Source of the DNA: Brevibacillus gelatini
Lineage (GTDB): Bacteria > Bacillota > Bacilli > Brevibacillales > Brevibacillaceae
Direction: 5' to 3'
Length of the DNA stretch: 64,000 nucleotides
Assembly (NCBI RefSeq): GCF_003710935.1
Contig: NZ_RHHS01000015.1
Span: forward strand, 62,001-126,000
Part shown: positions 10,134-17,890 of the stretch, piece after piece
Layout of the letters: the number at the start of each line of letters is the position of its first letter
How positions within the stretch are numbered: position 1 is the stretch's first letter
Position numbers and translations under genes: made by a program
The notes under the pieces: model-generated
The model's input: only the letters and a program-made list of their open reading frames with translations
The model's database searches: none
Told to the model about the DNA's origin: nothing

Positions 10134-10892
10134 GTGGAACACTTTTGGCTCATCTGGCTGGTCAGTGTGCTTTGCGCCGCCTGCATCATTCCCGTTCAGT
10201 CCAGGACCATTCGCCGGCAAGTACAACGGCAAGCGGCCATGTATCCCGCTGCCAAAGTTCCGCCTGTCTCAGTCCTGGTTGCGCTCATGATGCTCCAGAC
10301 CTGCATCTTTCTTGCTTTGGGGACTGCGGCAGGCTTGTGGCTGCTGCCTTCCACCGGACTTCGGCTTTGGTTCGTGGAGCACTGGTCGCAAAAAGCGACG
10401 CTGCCTTTTTCCCTTCCGGCATTTTGGGCTGTCTCCGTTGTCTCGGGAATCGTGGCAGGGGGCGTGGTCGCGCTCGTGGATCGTTCTTTTTTCCAGCAGC
10501 AAATGACTGTGAAGCGGAGGGAAGACCCGATTTCAAACCGATTCTTCGGTCTTCTCTCGTCGTTTTACGGAGGGGTTTGCGAGGAAGTGCTCATGCGACT
10601 CGGGGTGATGACCGTTGCCGTGTTTTTGGCGCAGAAGCTCGGACTGGGAGGCATTTCCTACTGGCTGGGCATCGCTGTCGCCGCCATCGCGTTCGCCTGC
10701 GCCCATCTTCCCGGGAATTACATGACATACGGAAAAAGCAGTGTCGTCACACGTTGGACGCTGCTGCTGAACGGAATGCTGGGCATCCTGTTTGGCTGTC
10801 TCTTTTGGCAATACGGCTTGGAAGCCGCCATCATCAGTCATTTTTGCGCAGACATCGTACTGCATGTGATCTTGAATAAAAACAGAAAGTAG
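10134..10892 (+). CDS. CPBP family intramembrane metalloprotease
   Basis: 252-residue multi-pass membrane protein. The CPBP/Abi catalytic motifs are present: CEEVLMRLG (EExxxR) near residue 150, FACAHLPG (FxxxH) near residue 188, and SHFCADIVLHV near residue 235. These are the glutamate, arginine and histidine residues expected for the metal site. The GTG start at 10134 follows GGGAGG by about eight bases. Bacterial CPBP proteins include CAAX-type proteases and several bacteriocin immunity proteins. Its position behind an ABC pair and an NRPS gene makes an immunity or processing role possible, but this is inference. Confidence 0.88.
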   Translation: MEHFWLIWLVSVLCAACIIPVQSRTIRRQVQRQAAMYPAAKVPPVSVLVALMMLQTCIFLALGTAAGLWLLPSTGLRLWFVEHWSQKATLPFSLPAFWAVSVVSGIVAGGVVALVDRSFFQQQMTVKRREDPISNRFFGLLSSFYGGVCEEVLMRLGVMTVAVFLAQKLGLGGISYWLGIAVAAIAFACAHLPGNYMTYGKSSVVTRWTLLLNGMLGILFGCLFWQYGLEAAIISHFCADIVLHVILNKNRK

Positions 10893-10900
10893 GGAAGCAT

Positions 10901-11218
10901 ATGCTCGTTGTGACTACAGAAAACATTCCAGGCTATCGGATCGTGGAAGTGAAAGGAACAACATTCGGGTTGATCGTCCGGGCGCGCGGAATCGGGGGAG
11001 ACATCATGGCTGGCCTGCGTTCCGTTGTCGGTGGGGAAATCAAGGAATACACCGTTTTGCTGGAGGATGCGCGCAAACAGGCGCTCGACCGCATGATTAA
11101 AAACGCGAACGCCATGGGGGCAAACGCTGTCGTCATGTTCCGCTTCGACTCGGGAAGCATGGGGAACATGGGCGAAGTTGTCGCCTACGGAACAGCCGTG
11201 GTCGTCGAACCGGTATAA
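10901..11218 (+). CDS. UPF0145 / YbjQ-like protein
   Basis: 105 residues, soluble. It opens MLVVTTENIPGYRIVEVKG, then has a glycine-rich turn (ARGIGGDIMAGLRSVVGGE), a helix (ARKQALDRMIKNANAMGANAV shape) and a C-terminal strand ending GTAVVVEPV. This is the full-length YbjQ/UPF0145 fold, a small domain that assembles as pentamers and was once called heavy-metal-binding. Biochemical function is not established. It starts eight bases after the CPBP gene and lies three bases ahead of the next small gene, so it is part of the same transcript. Confidence 0.85.
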   Translation: MLVVTTENIPGYRIVEVKGTTFGLIVRARGIGGDIMAGLRSVVGGEIKEYTVLLEDARKQALDRMIKNANAMGANAVVMFRFDSGSMGNMGEVVAYGTAVVVEPV

Positions 11219-11221
11219 TCG

Positions 11222-11449
11222 ATGGTCTATTTTCTGATCTACATCGCTTTTCAGGTCGTGCTCCTGGCCGTTCTGTTGATCTTGTCCAAAATCAAGGACA
11301 GGCGACTGCACGAAGACCATGGAGAAAAAGTCCCGCCCGGATTCGAGCCGACAAATGAAGTGAACATCGACCCGGTCACGCAGGAAAGGCGGCGTGTTTA
11401 CTACAATCCGGCGACAGGGGACCGCTACTACCGGATTGAAAAAGAATAG
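11222..11449 (+). CDS. Small membrane protein, unknown function (75 aa)
   Basis: One N-terminal membrane helix (VYFLIYIAFQVVLLAVLLIL, residues 2-21) followed by a charged cytoplasmic tail with KVPPGFEPTNEVNIDPVTQ and a tyrosine-rich end (RRRVYYNPATGDRYYR). The tail holds a possible PPxF-type and NPATG turn but no enzyme motif. It begins three bases after the UPF0145 stop and is the last gene before a strong terminator, so it closes the lgr-adjacent group. Not recognised as a named family. Confidence 0.7.
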   Translation: MVYFLIYIAFQVVLLAVLLILSKIKDRRLHEDHGEKVPPGFEPTNEVNIDPVTQERRRVYYNPATGDRYYRIEKE

Positions 11450-11458
11450 CGCTGAACG

Positions 11459-11499
11459 CCAAAAATCCCCTTCTTCCTTGTGGAGAGGGGGATTTTTGG
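11459..11499. terminator. Bidirectional rho-independent terminator
   Basis: CCAAAAATCCCC (11459-11470) pairs with GGGGATTTTTGG (from 11487), with T-runs reading in both directions. It separates the rightward lgr-adjacent group from the leftward gene ending at 11583. Confidence 0.85.
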
Positions 11500-11582
11500 C
11501 TATCACAATGTTTCTCCTTGCATCGCTTCCTGTCAGGTTTGAAACGTCAAGAAAGAGTACATGCAACAGTGATTCGCATCTG

Positions 11583-12143
11583 TTACGAAACTTGTTTCTC
11601 CGAGATGATCGTTTCGCCGTCCTTGCCAAAAGCGGTAATGGAAAACAGCTTGCCTTGCTTGAGCGGAAGCTGTGCGTACCACAGGCGGAACGGGAACAGC
11701 TCGTTGTCGATAATCTCCGCCTGGAGTGTTTTTCCGGTCTTTTCGCTCACGACCTGGAGGCTGTCAATTTCAGGATCGAGAATGACGCCAAACAGCATCG
11801 GGAACGGGGAATCAAACGGGTTTTCTTTGCCGTTGGGAACGTATTTCGTGGAGAAGGCAGAATCATGCAGCGGGTGTTCGGATGCGAGGGGAATGCTGCC
11901 GCCGTTTCCCCACTTCCAGCCAAGAATGGTTCTCTTGGCGAATTCGGCGTCAATCATCTGGTCATCCTCGCGCACGAGGAAAAACAAAGTGCCTTTATCG
12001 GTGCTCGCTTCATGAAAAACGGTGCCGATGTCCTCCCGCATGCGTTCGATTGCCTCAAGCGCAGTGGGAGAGGAATCGTCGGTCAGAAAATAACTGAAGG
12101 TGAAAAGGGTGAGCAAACATAAAAAGAGGGCAATTCGTGTCAT
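11583..12143 (-). CDS. Exported or membrane-anchored protein, unknown function
   Basis: 186 residues. The N-terminus MTRIALFLCLLTLFTFSYFL is a signal peptide or a single membrane anchor. The mature part is acidic and carries no cysteine lipobox or enzyme motif. It has a SPTALEAIERMREDIGTVF helix, a TLFFLVREDDQ strand and a C-terminal beta-rich region (LFSITAFGKDGETIISEK). A secreted or envelope role is likely. No family recognised. A plausible promoter lies upstream on the same strand. Confidence 0.7.
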   Translation of the reverse strand: MTRIALFLCLLTLFTFSYFLTDDSSPTALEAIERMREDIGTVFHEASTDKGTLFFLVREDDQMIDAEFAKRTILGWKWGNGGSIPLASEHPLHDSAFSTKYVPNGKENPFDSPFPMLFGVILDPEIDSLQVVSEKTGKTLQAEIIDNELFPFRLWYAQLPLKQGKLFSITAFGKDGETIISEKQVS

Positions 12144-12213
12144 AGTGAACTCTCCTGTAAGTGTTTTTCCATGACAGAAAGCTGTTGCTACAGTATTATT
12201 TTACCAACAAAAC

Positions 12214-12242
12214 ATCATATAATCCATAGCTTATATATTGAA
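12214..12242 (-). promoter_or_regulatory. Candidate sigma-A promoter for the leftward gene
   Basis: On the minus strand TTCAAT (12237-12242) and TATGAT (12214-12219) are separated by 17 bases, about 70 bases before the start codon at 12143. The region is much more A+T-rich than its surroundings. Confidence 0.4.
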
Positions 12243-12326
12243 TTTACTGTGAATGGATTTACGATTTCCTTTTCAGGCCAAACCGCTTTATAATAGAAAG
12301 GAATGCTTGTACGAGGGGAAGTTTTC

Positions 12327-12437
12327 ATGGGACACGATCAAAAATCGAACAACAAATGGGTCATCATGGGCTTTGTCGGCTGTGTGCTGGCTTGTGCCAT
12401 CTCCATGGTGATTTTCATTTACGTCATGAGAAGCTGA
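12327..12437 (+). CDS. Single-helix membrane peptide (36 aa)
   Basis: Starts ATG at 12327 after GAGGGGA and encodes MGHDQKSNNKWVIMGFVGCV..., a short polar N-terminus, one membrane helix (about residues 12-32) and a short RS tail. TATAAT at 12289-12294 lies upstream with a weak -35 region, and a strong terminator follows the stop, so the gene is a self-contained transcription unit. Function unknown; comparable tiny membrane peptides are often regulators or partners of membrane proteins. It is too short for ordinary gene callers. Confidence 0.6.
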   Translation: MGHDQKSNNKWVIMGFVGCVLACAISMVIFIYVMRS

Positions 12438-12450
12438 CTTGCGCTGCACG

Positions 12451-12487
12451 CCAAAAACCGCTCCGACCTTGCGAGCGGTTTTTTTGG
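12451..12487. terminator. Rho-independent terminator
   Basis: CCAAAAACCGCTC (12451-12463) pairs with GAGCGGTTTTTTTGG (12473-12487) around a loop of about nine bases. The T-run serves the 36-residue peptide gene, and the A-run on the left arm lets it work for the leftward gene whose stop codon begins at 12490. Confidence 0.85.
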
Positions 12488-13027
12488 TTACGGCAAGCTT
12501 TTCAGCTTTTGCTCAATCTCTGCCCACGACAGTTGATGGAAGTCGGCAAAGCCGACACCTTGCAGGGCGATTGTTTTCCCTTGATAGATCGGGTACACGC
12601 CTTGCCACAATCCGGTGAGGCTGTGCAGCGAGGAACCCTTCACCTTGCGCAAAAACAAAAGGTAGTTTCCTTCTCCAAGCGGTCCCGGATACGTGAGGTT
12701 CAGCGGACTGGATGTCTCGGGGAGCGGCTCCACCCCTGTACTGAGCAAAGTCAGCAAGCGCGGCGATGCGCCCTTGAACACTTTTTTGACGTGCAAGGTT
12801 TGCGTGTAATTGACGATTTTGCCCTGGGGGATGCTTCGCCCTGTCGGATATGCTTTATGCGCGCTGTCGATCCAGCCGATGACGATGTAGTCGCTTTGCC
12901 GGACAAGCTCTTTGGCGTTTTGGACAGAGGTGATCGGTACATGAAGACGGCCGATGTTCGTTTCGGCAAAAACAGGCAGCATGACGGCGCACAGCAGGAT
13001 GGTGAGGATCAGCAGTCGGTAACGCAT
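12488..13027 (-). CDS. Secreted protein, unknown function
   Basis: 179 residues with a clear signal peptide (MRYRLLILTILLCAVMLPVFA, cleavage probably after VFA). The mature part contains SDYIVIGWIDSAHKAYPTG, a HVKKVFKG segment and LLFLRKVKGSSLHSLTGLWQGVYPI, and looks beta-rich. The pattern resembles small exported proteins of firmicutes that contain a vFkG turn. No catalytic residues are evident and no family can be named. It is divergent from the double D,D-carboxypeptidase gene. Confidence 0.7.
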   Translation of the reverse strand: MRYRLLILTILLCAVMLPVFAETNIGRLHVPITSVQNAKELVRQSDYIVIGWIDSAHKAYPTGRSIPQGKIVNYTQTLHVKKVFKGASPRLLTLLSTGVEPLPETSSPLNLTYPGPLGEGNYLLFLRKVKGSSLHSLTGLWQGVYPIYQGKTIALQGVGFADFHQLSWAEIEQKLKSLP

Positions 13028-13130
13028 GGATGAGTATCCCCTCGCTCTCCGTTGTCATGCCGATAGTATGGGCGATAGAGCCAGGATTCATCCTCTGTTT
13101 CCTTTTAATCGGATTAGTCGGATGGTAATA

Positions 13131-13159
13131 TTCCGAAAAGTCCAAATAGGTGCTATCAT
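13131..13159 (+). promoter_or_regulatory. Candidate sigma-A promoter of the carboxypeptidase gene
   Basis: TTCCGA (13131-13136) and TATCAT (13154-13159) are 17 bases apart, about 55 bases before the start at 13215. The -10 matches consensus at five of six positions; the -35 is weak. Confidence 0.4.
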
Positions 13160-13214
13160 GGGGGCGTACTGTGGAATTTGCGCAAATCGTCAAGACTAGG
13201 ATAAGGAGGGTAAC

Positions 13215-16112
13215 ATGAATCAGTTGCTTGTCTTTCGACGTGTCTGTATGTGCTTTCTGCTTTTTGCGCTTGTACTGCAATTCGCGGCGTCTCCGGCATT
13301 TGCGCGGGAAGACACCGCTGTCAGAAGCGCGCTTGCCGATTCCATCGAAAAATACTTGACGGATTTGCAGCGCGACGAGAACAGCATGGGATTGTATGCG
13401 GGAATTGCCGTCTACGACCTGACGGACAATTCGTACGCGTATCGGCACAATGCCGAACGCCACTTCATTCCCGCCTCGAACATGAAGCTGCTCACCACTG
13501 TTGCTGGACTGGATACGCTTGGGCCGGACTACCAGTGGAAGACAGAGCTTTACCTGCAAGGAAAAGTCGGTCCGGACGGCGTTTTGCAGGGCGATCTGGT
13601 GTTGAAAGGCTACGGCGACCCAACCTTGACGCCAGCCGACTTGCAGCTGATGGCCAGCGCCTTGAAGCAGGCCGGAATCAAGCGGATCAGCGGCAATCTG
13701 CTGCTGGACGAGAGCTACTTTGATGATGCGCGCCTTGGCGTCGGCTGGATGTGGGATGATGAGCCGTATGGCTACAGCGCCCAACTCAGTGCGCTTTCCG
13801 TGCATAAAAATACGGTGACGCTGACCGTTACACCGGGAAAGGCTGTACATGCGCCGCCGACACTGACGATGGAGCCGGCTACTGCATACATAAAGGTAAA
13901 CAACAAGGTGCAGACCGTGGCAGGCAGAGAAACCACTATCACGCTTGAGCGGCCGCGGGGAAAAAACGAGATCGTGCTGACGGGTACGATCGGGCTTGCC
14001 GCCAAGCCGTATGAGGAACACGTCACGCTGGAAGACCCGGCGCTGTTTGTCGGGGACGTCTGGAAGCAGCAACTGCTCGCACAAGGCATCGGGCTGAATC
14101 CGGGCGCAGCAGTGAAAAAGACGGTATTGCAATCCGGCGTGCCTTTTTATACCCATCTCTCCAAGCCGCTTGGCGAGGTCATCGTAGAGTTGAACAAGGA
14201 GAGCGACAACTTTTACGCCGAAATGCTGCTCAAGACGCTTGGCGCTGCGCAAAAAGGAGCGGGGAGCTTTGCAGCCGGAAGCGAAGCAGTAGCGGATGTC
14301 ATGAAGCGAGCCGGCATCGAGAGCGGCTATCGCCAGGTCGACGGTTCGGGGCTGTCCCGTTTTAACCTGATTTCTCCCGAGCAGATGGTCAGGCTGTTGG
14401 CGTTTGCCCATGAGCAGAGCTACAGCGTGCAACTGGAAAAATCGTTGCCAGTGGCGGGCGTCGACGGCACATTGAAAAGCCGGATGCTGGGAACGGCCGC
14501 AGAGAAAAAGCTGATCGCCAAAACAGGCTCGATGAGCGGCGTCAACAGCCTGTCCGGCTATGTCACGGCGCAAAACGGCCATAAGCTGGCCTTTTCCATC
14601 CTGATAAACGGCATCTACAAGTCGAAGTACGCGCGCGACCTGCAAGACTACATCGGCACACTGCTCGCGACTTACCCAGAGATTGCCCCTGTGCAAGGGT
14701 ATCAGCCGGAAAAGGAAAAAACATATGCGCTCTCTGCCCTGCTCGACCCGCTGTTTGAGCAGCCGCAGGCCGTGGGCGTGACCGCCGGGGTGCTCGTCAA
14801 GTCGCTGGACAAAACGGGAGACGAAGCCATTTTCTACGAAAAAAATGCAGATGCACTGTTCACGCCCGCGTCCAATCTCAAGCTGCTGACGACCGCAGCG
14901 GCGCTTATCCGGCTGGGAGAGGACTACACCTTCAAGACGGAGCTGTACGGAGATGCGCCCGTTGCCAAAAACGGTGTACAGCAGGGCAATCTGTATGTCA
15001 AAGGCTACGGCGATCCCTCCCTGCACACCGAGAACGCTCTCAAGGTGCAGGATGGCGTTTCCATCGAAAAAATTGCTGCCTGGATCAAGCAGCAAGGGAT
15101 CAAGCGGATTCAGGGGAACCTGGTGCTCGACGAAAGCTACTTCGACACGCAGCGGCTCGGTCTGGGCTGGGCCTGGGATGACGAGAGCTACGATTACAAT
15201 CCGACACTTGGCGCACTGGCCGTAAATCGCGGAACGGTCATGGTCGAGTACAAGCCTGCCGCGAAAGCCGGGGAGTCCGTTTCGTTCAACCTGCTGCCGA
15301 AAACCACATATGTGCAGATTGTCAACGAGTCGGAAACGGTAGAGGCTGGGCAGGAAAATACGTTTGCCATTGTGCGCGACCGCGGGACGAATACAATTCG
15401 CCTGACCGGAAACCTCCCGCTGGACCATCCCGGAGGCTACGAGCGTGTCCCTGTGGAAGAGCCAGCCAAGTACGTCGGAACAATCCTGAAAGAAGCGCTG
15501 GAGAGCGAGGGCGTCCAATTCGCCCCGGGGAGTCAATTGCTCGTCCAGCCTGTGCCCGCTACGGCGGTCAAGTGGAAGGAATTTGCATCGGAGCCGCTTG
15601 CCGAGATCGTTCCGTACGTGAACAAGAAAAGCGATAACTTTTACGCCGAAATGCTGTTAAAAACGTTGGGCGCCGTGGAAAAAGGCGAAGGCAGTGCAGC
15701 GGCAGGAGCGCAGGTCGTCCAGGAAGCCGTAGCTGCGCTGGGCGGCAAGACGAATTTTGACATGGTGGACGGCTCCGGTCTGACGCGCTACAACCTCATC
15801 TCGGTGCGCCACATCGCGGCTGTGCTGGAGGGCATGGCGAAGCAGCCGACTTTTTCAACGTACGAGGCGTCACTGCCTGTTGCAGGCGTGGACGGTACGC
15901 TGAAAAATCGCCTGGCGAAAACGGCCGCCGCTTCCCGCCTGCACGCCAAGACCGGGTCGATGACCGGAGTGAACAGCCTGTCTGGCTATCTCACGACGGA
16001 ACGCGGTGAAAAGCTGGTCGTCTCGATCATCTTCAATGGCTTCGTCGAGGACGAGGACTTTTTTGTCAAGCTTCAGGATCAGATCGTTTCCCTGATCGCG
16101 ACATACGAATAA
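13215..16112 (+). CDS. dacB: Tandem-fused D-alanyl-D-alanine carboxypeptidase (PBP4 / peptidase S13, two catalytic domains)
   Basis: 965 residues, about twice the usual length for this family. After a signal peptide ending near AFA (residue about 30) there are two full peptidase S13 units. Unit 1 has the SxxK motif in PASNMKLLTT (Ser about residue 88), SDN in ESDNFYAEMLLKT (about 331) and KTG in AKTGSMSGVNSLSGY (about 436). Unit 2 repeats the set: PASNLKLLTT (about 553), KSDNFYAEMLLKT (about 807) and AKTGSMTGVNSLSGY (about 912). All catalytic residues are intact in both, so both could hydrolyse D-Ala-D-Ala or cross-links in peptidoglycan outside the membrane. The join lies around residues 490-520. 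ATG at 13215 follows AAGGAGG. Confidence 0.93.
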   Translation: MNQLLVFRRVCMCFLLFALVLQFAASPAFAREDTAVRSALADSIEKYLTDLQRDENSMGLYAGIAVYDLTDNSYAYRHNAERHFIPASNMKLLTTVAGLDTLGPDYQWKTELYLQGKVGPDGVLQGDLVLKGYGDPTLTPADLQLMASALKQAGIKRISGNLLLDESYFDDARLGVGWMWDDEPYGYSAQLSALSVHKNTVTLTVTPGKAVHAPPTLTMEPATAYIKVNNKVQTVAGRETTITLERPRGKNEIVLTGTIGLAAKPYEEHVTLEDPALFVGDVWKQQLLAQGIGLNPGAAVKKTVLQSGVPFYTHLSKPLGEVIVELNKESDNFYAEMLLKTLGAAQKGAGSFAAGSEAVADVMKRAGIESGYRQVDGSGLSRFNLISPEQMVRLLAFAHEQSYSVQLEKSLPVAGVDGTLKSRMLGTAAEKKLIAKTGSMSGVNSLSGYVTAQNGHKLAFSILINGIYKSKYARDLQDYIGTLLATYPEIAPVQGYQPEKEKTYALSALLDPLFEQPQAVGVTAGVLVKSLDKTGDEAIFYEKNADALFTPASNLKLLTTAAALIRLGEDYTFKTELYGDAPVAKNGVQQGNLYVKGYGDPSLHTENALKVQDGVSIEKIAAWIKQQGIKRIQGNLVLDESYFDTQRLGLGWAWDDESYDYNPTLGALAVNRGTVMVEYKPAAKAGESVSFNLLPKTTYVQIVNESETVEAGQENTFAIVRDRGTNTIRLTGNLPLDHPGGYERVPVEEPAKYVGTILKEALESEGVQFAPGSQLLVQPVPATAVKWKEFASEPLAEIVPYVNKKSDNFYAEMLLKTLGAVEKGEGSAAAGAQVVQEAVAALGGKTNFDMVDGSGLTRYNLISVRHIAAVLEGMAKQPTFSTYEASLPVAGVDGTLKNRLAKTAAASRLHAKTGSMTGVNSLSGYLTTERGEKLVVSIIFNGFVEDEDFFVKLQDQIVSLIATYE

Positions 16113-16124
16113 GCAGCCAGTTAC

Positions 16125-16174
16125 AAAAAGGGAGTTCTTTTTGCCGCAAAAGCAAAAGGGCTCCTCTTTTTTTG
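16125..16174 (+). terminator. Rho-independent terminator
   Basis: An AAAGGGAG...CTCCTCTTT outer stem encloses a second CTTTTTGC...GCAAAAG pairing, followed by seven Ts. It lies directly after the carboxypeptidase stop. Confidence 0.7.
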
Positions 16175-16309
16175 TTTGTCCCTGTGTCTGTGACTGCACT
16201 CCGTGGCTAACGGGTCAATGCCTGTGACGGTCGCTCAGAGGGCGACATATTTATATCCAGATGCAGAGCGAAAAGACGAAACGAAAAGTTCGGGGAGGGG
16301 GAAGCCAGG

Positions 16310-17374
16310 TTGAACCCTACACGCTTTCATTGGAAAGGGTTGGAGCAGGTCGCAGCACAAGTGCTTTCTTGCGCGGGTGCCCGAAGAGAAGACGCGCAGC
16401 TTGTGGCCCAGTCGCTCGTCCATGCGGATTTGCGCGGAGTCGAATCCCACGGATTGTCGCGGCTGCCGATCTACGTGCAGCGGATCGAGGCGGGCTTGAT
16501 CGAGCTGTCGCTGCGGCCAGCGCTCATCGTTCGGCAAGGCGCGACCGCTCTTATCGACGGCAAAAATCAGTTCGGGGCTGTCGTCGGAGTAGCGGCCCTG
16601 GACGAGGCAAAGCAACTCGCTCGCCAAAACGGCATCGGATTTGTCGGGGTGCGGCACTCCAACCACTTTGGCTCCTGCTCGTACTACGCGGAGCAGGCCG
16701 TCGCGGAGGGGTTGATTTTACTCGTCTTGTCAAATGCCCCTGCTTCGATGGCGCCAACAGGAGGAATCGAGCCGTTTTTCGGTACGAATCCCATCGCGGT
16801 CGGCATTCCTGCCGGGGAAGAGCCGCCGTTTTTGCTGGACATGGCTACGAGCGTAGCTGCGCGGGGAAAAATTGCGCTGGCAGCGAAACAAGGAACACCG
16901 ATCCCCGGCGATTGGGCGATTGACGCCGACGGCTTGCCCACTCGTGATCCGACGAAAGCCTTGCTCGGCTCGCTATTGCCGATCGGGGGAGCGAAAGGCT
17001 ACGGACTTGCCATGTTCATTGATATTTTTTGCGGGCTGCTCACGGGCGCGGCAGTTGGCCCCGGCGTAAAAAGCTTGTACGGCAACTGGCAACACCCGCA
17101 AGACATCGGACACGTCTTTTTGTGTATAGACGTGCAGCGTTTTTTGCCGCTCGAAACATTCAGGAAAAGCATGGATGAATACATTCGCCAAATCAAAAGC
17201 GTCCCGACCGCTTGCGGTGTAGCGGAAATCTTGATTCCGGGAGAGATTGAGCAACGGACGATGACAGCCCGCAAGAAGGACGGCATTCCTTTGCCGCAAA
17301 CGGTAGTGGAGGAGCTGACCAAGCTATGCTCCGCCTACGGAACCGATCTGTCACAGGCCGTCTGTACGGCATAA
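16310..17374 (+). CDS. Ldh_2 family (malate/lactate/ureidoglycolate-type) dehydrogenase
   Basis: 354 residues of the NAD(P)-dependent malate/L-lactate dehydrogenase 2 family, unrelated to classic LDH. Family marks: DLRGVESHGLSRLPIYVQR near residue 43, GVRHSNHFGSCSYYAEQA near residue 112 (catalytic His), IEPFFGTNPIAVGIP near residue 150, LLDMATSVAARGKI near residue 175, and GGAKGYGLAMFIDI near residue 226. The TTG start at 16310 follows GGGGAGGGGG. Substrate cannot be told from sequence; relatives act on malate, sulfolactate, ureidoglycolate or 2-oxo acids such as 2-oxopantoate. The panD gene downstream makes a pantothenate link worth asking about. Confidence 0.9.
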   Translation: MNPTRFHWKGLEQVAAQVLSCAGARREDAQLVAQSLVHADLRGVESHGLSRLPIYVQRIEAGLIELSLRPALIVRQGATALIDGKNQFGAVVGVAALDEAKQLARQNGIGFVGVRHSNHFGSCSYYAEQAVAEGLILLVLSNAPASMAPTGGIEPFFGTNPIAVGIPAGEEPPFLLDMATSVAARGKIALAAKQGTPIPGDWAIDADGLPTRDPTKALLGSLLPIGGAKGYGLAMFIDIFCGLLTGAAVGPGVKSLYGNWQHPQDIGHVFLCIDVQRFLPLETFRKSMDEYIRQIKSVPTACGVAEILIPGEIEQRTMTARKKDGIPLPQTVVEELTKLCSAYGTDLSQAVCTA

Positions 17375-17459
17375 GCGACACCTTGGGCTGTCCGCGGTTT
17401 CCCGGACATTCTTTCGCACATAGACTGCTGGTAGCGGTTTGAAAAGGAGGCAATATCCG

Positions 17460-17852
17460 ATGCAACGCCACATGTGCAAGGGCAAAATCCACAGGGCGAC
17501 GGTGACGCAGGCCGAGCTGGACTACGTCGGAAGCATTACGATTGATCTTGCCCTGATGAAAGCAGCCAATATCAAGCCCTACGAGATTGTGCAAATTACC
17601 AGCCTGCGCAATGCGACGCGCTGGAAAACATACGCCCTCCCGGCAGCGGAAGGAAGCGGGAAAATTTGTCTGAACGGTCCGCCTGCCCATCTGTTTTCCC
17701 CAGGTGATTTGGTCATTATTTTAAGCATGGGCATGTACGACGAGAGCGAATGCGACCGATTGGTGCCCAAGGTCGTGTTTGTGGATGAGCACAATCGCAT
17801 TACCAAAATCGAAGAGCATCATCTCATTACGAATGGGGAGACACTGCCATAA
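17460..17852 (+). CDS. panD: Aspartate 1-decarboxylase precursor
   Basis: 130 residues. PanD cleaves itself at Gly-Ser to make a pyruvoyl group and turns L-aspartate into beta-alanine for pantothenate and CoA. The site is in ELDYVGSITIDLALM (Gly-Ser near residue 24-25), and the family marks GKIHRATVT, NGPPAHLFSPGDLVIIL and VVFVDEHNRI are present. AAAAGGAGG seven bases upstream fixes the start at ATG 17460 rather than the in-frame TTG at 17439. panB and panC are not adjacent. Beta-alanine also ends up in the phosphopantetheine arm that loads NRPS carrier domains, though this is the general CoA route. Confidence 0.96.
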   Translation: MQRHMCKGKIHRATVTQAELDYVGSITIDLALMKAANIKPYEIVQITSLRNATRWKTYALPAAEGSGKICLNGPPAHLFSPGDLVIILSMGMYDESECDRLVPKVVFVDEHNRITKIEEHHLITNGETLP

Positions 17853-17890
17853 AAGCGCCAAACGTAGGGAAATGGGGCAAGCATCAGCAC

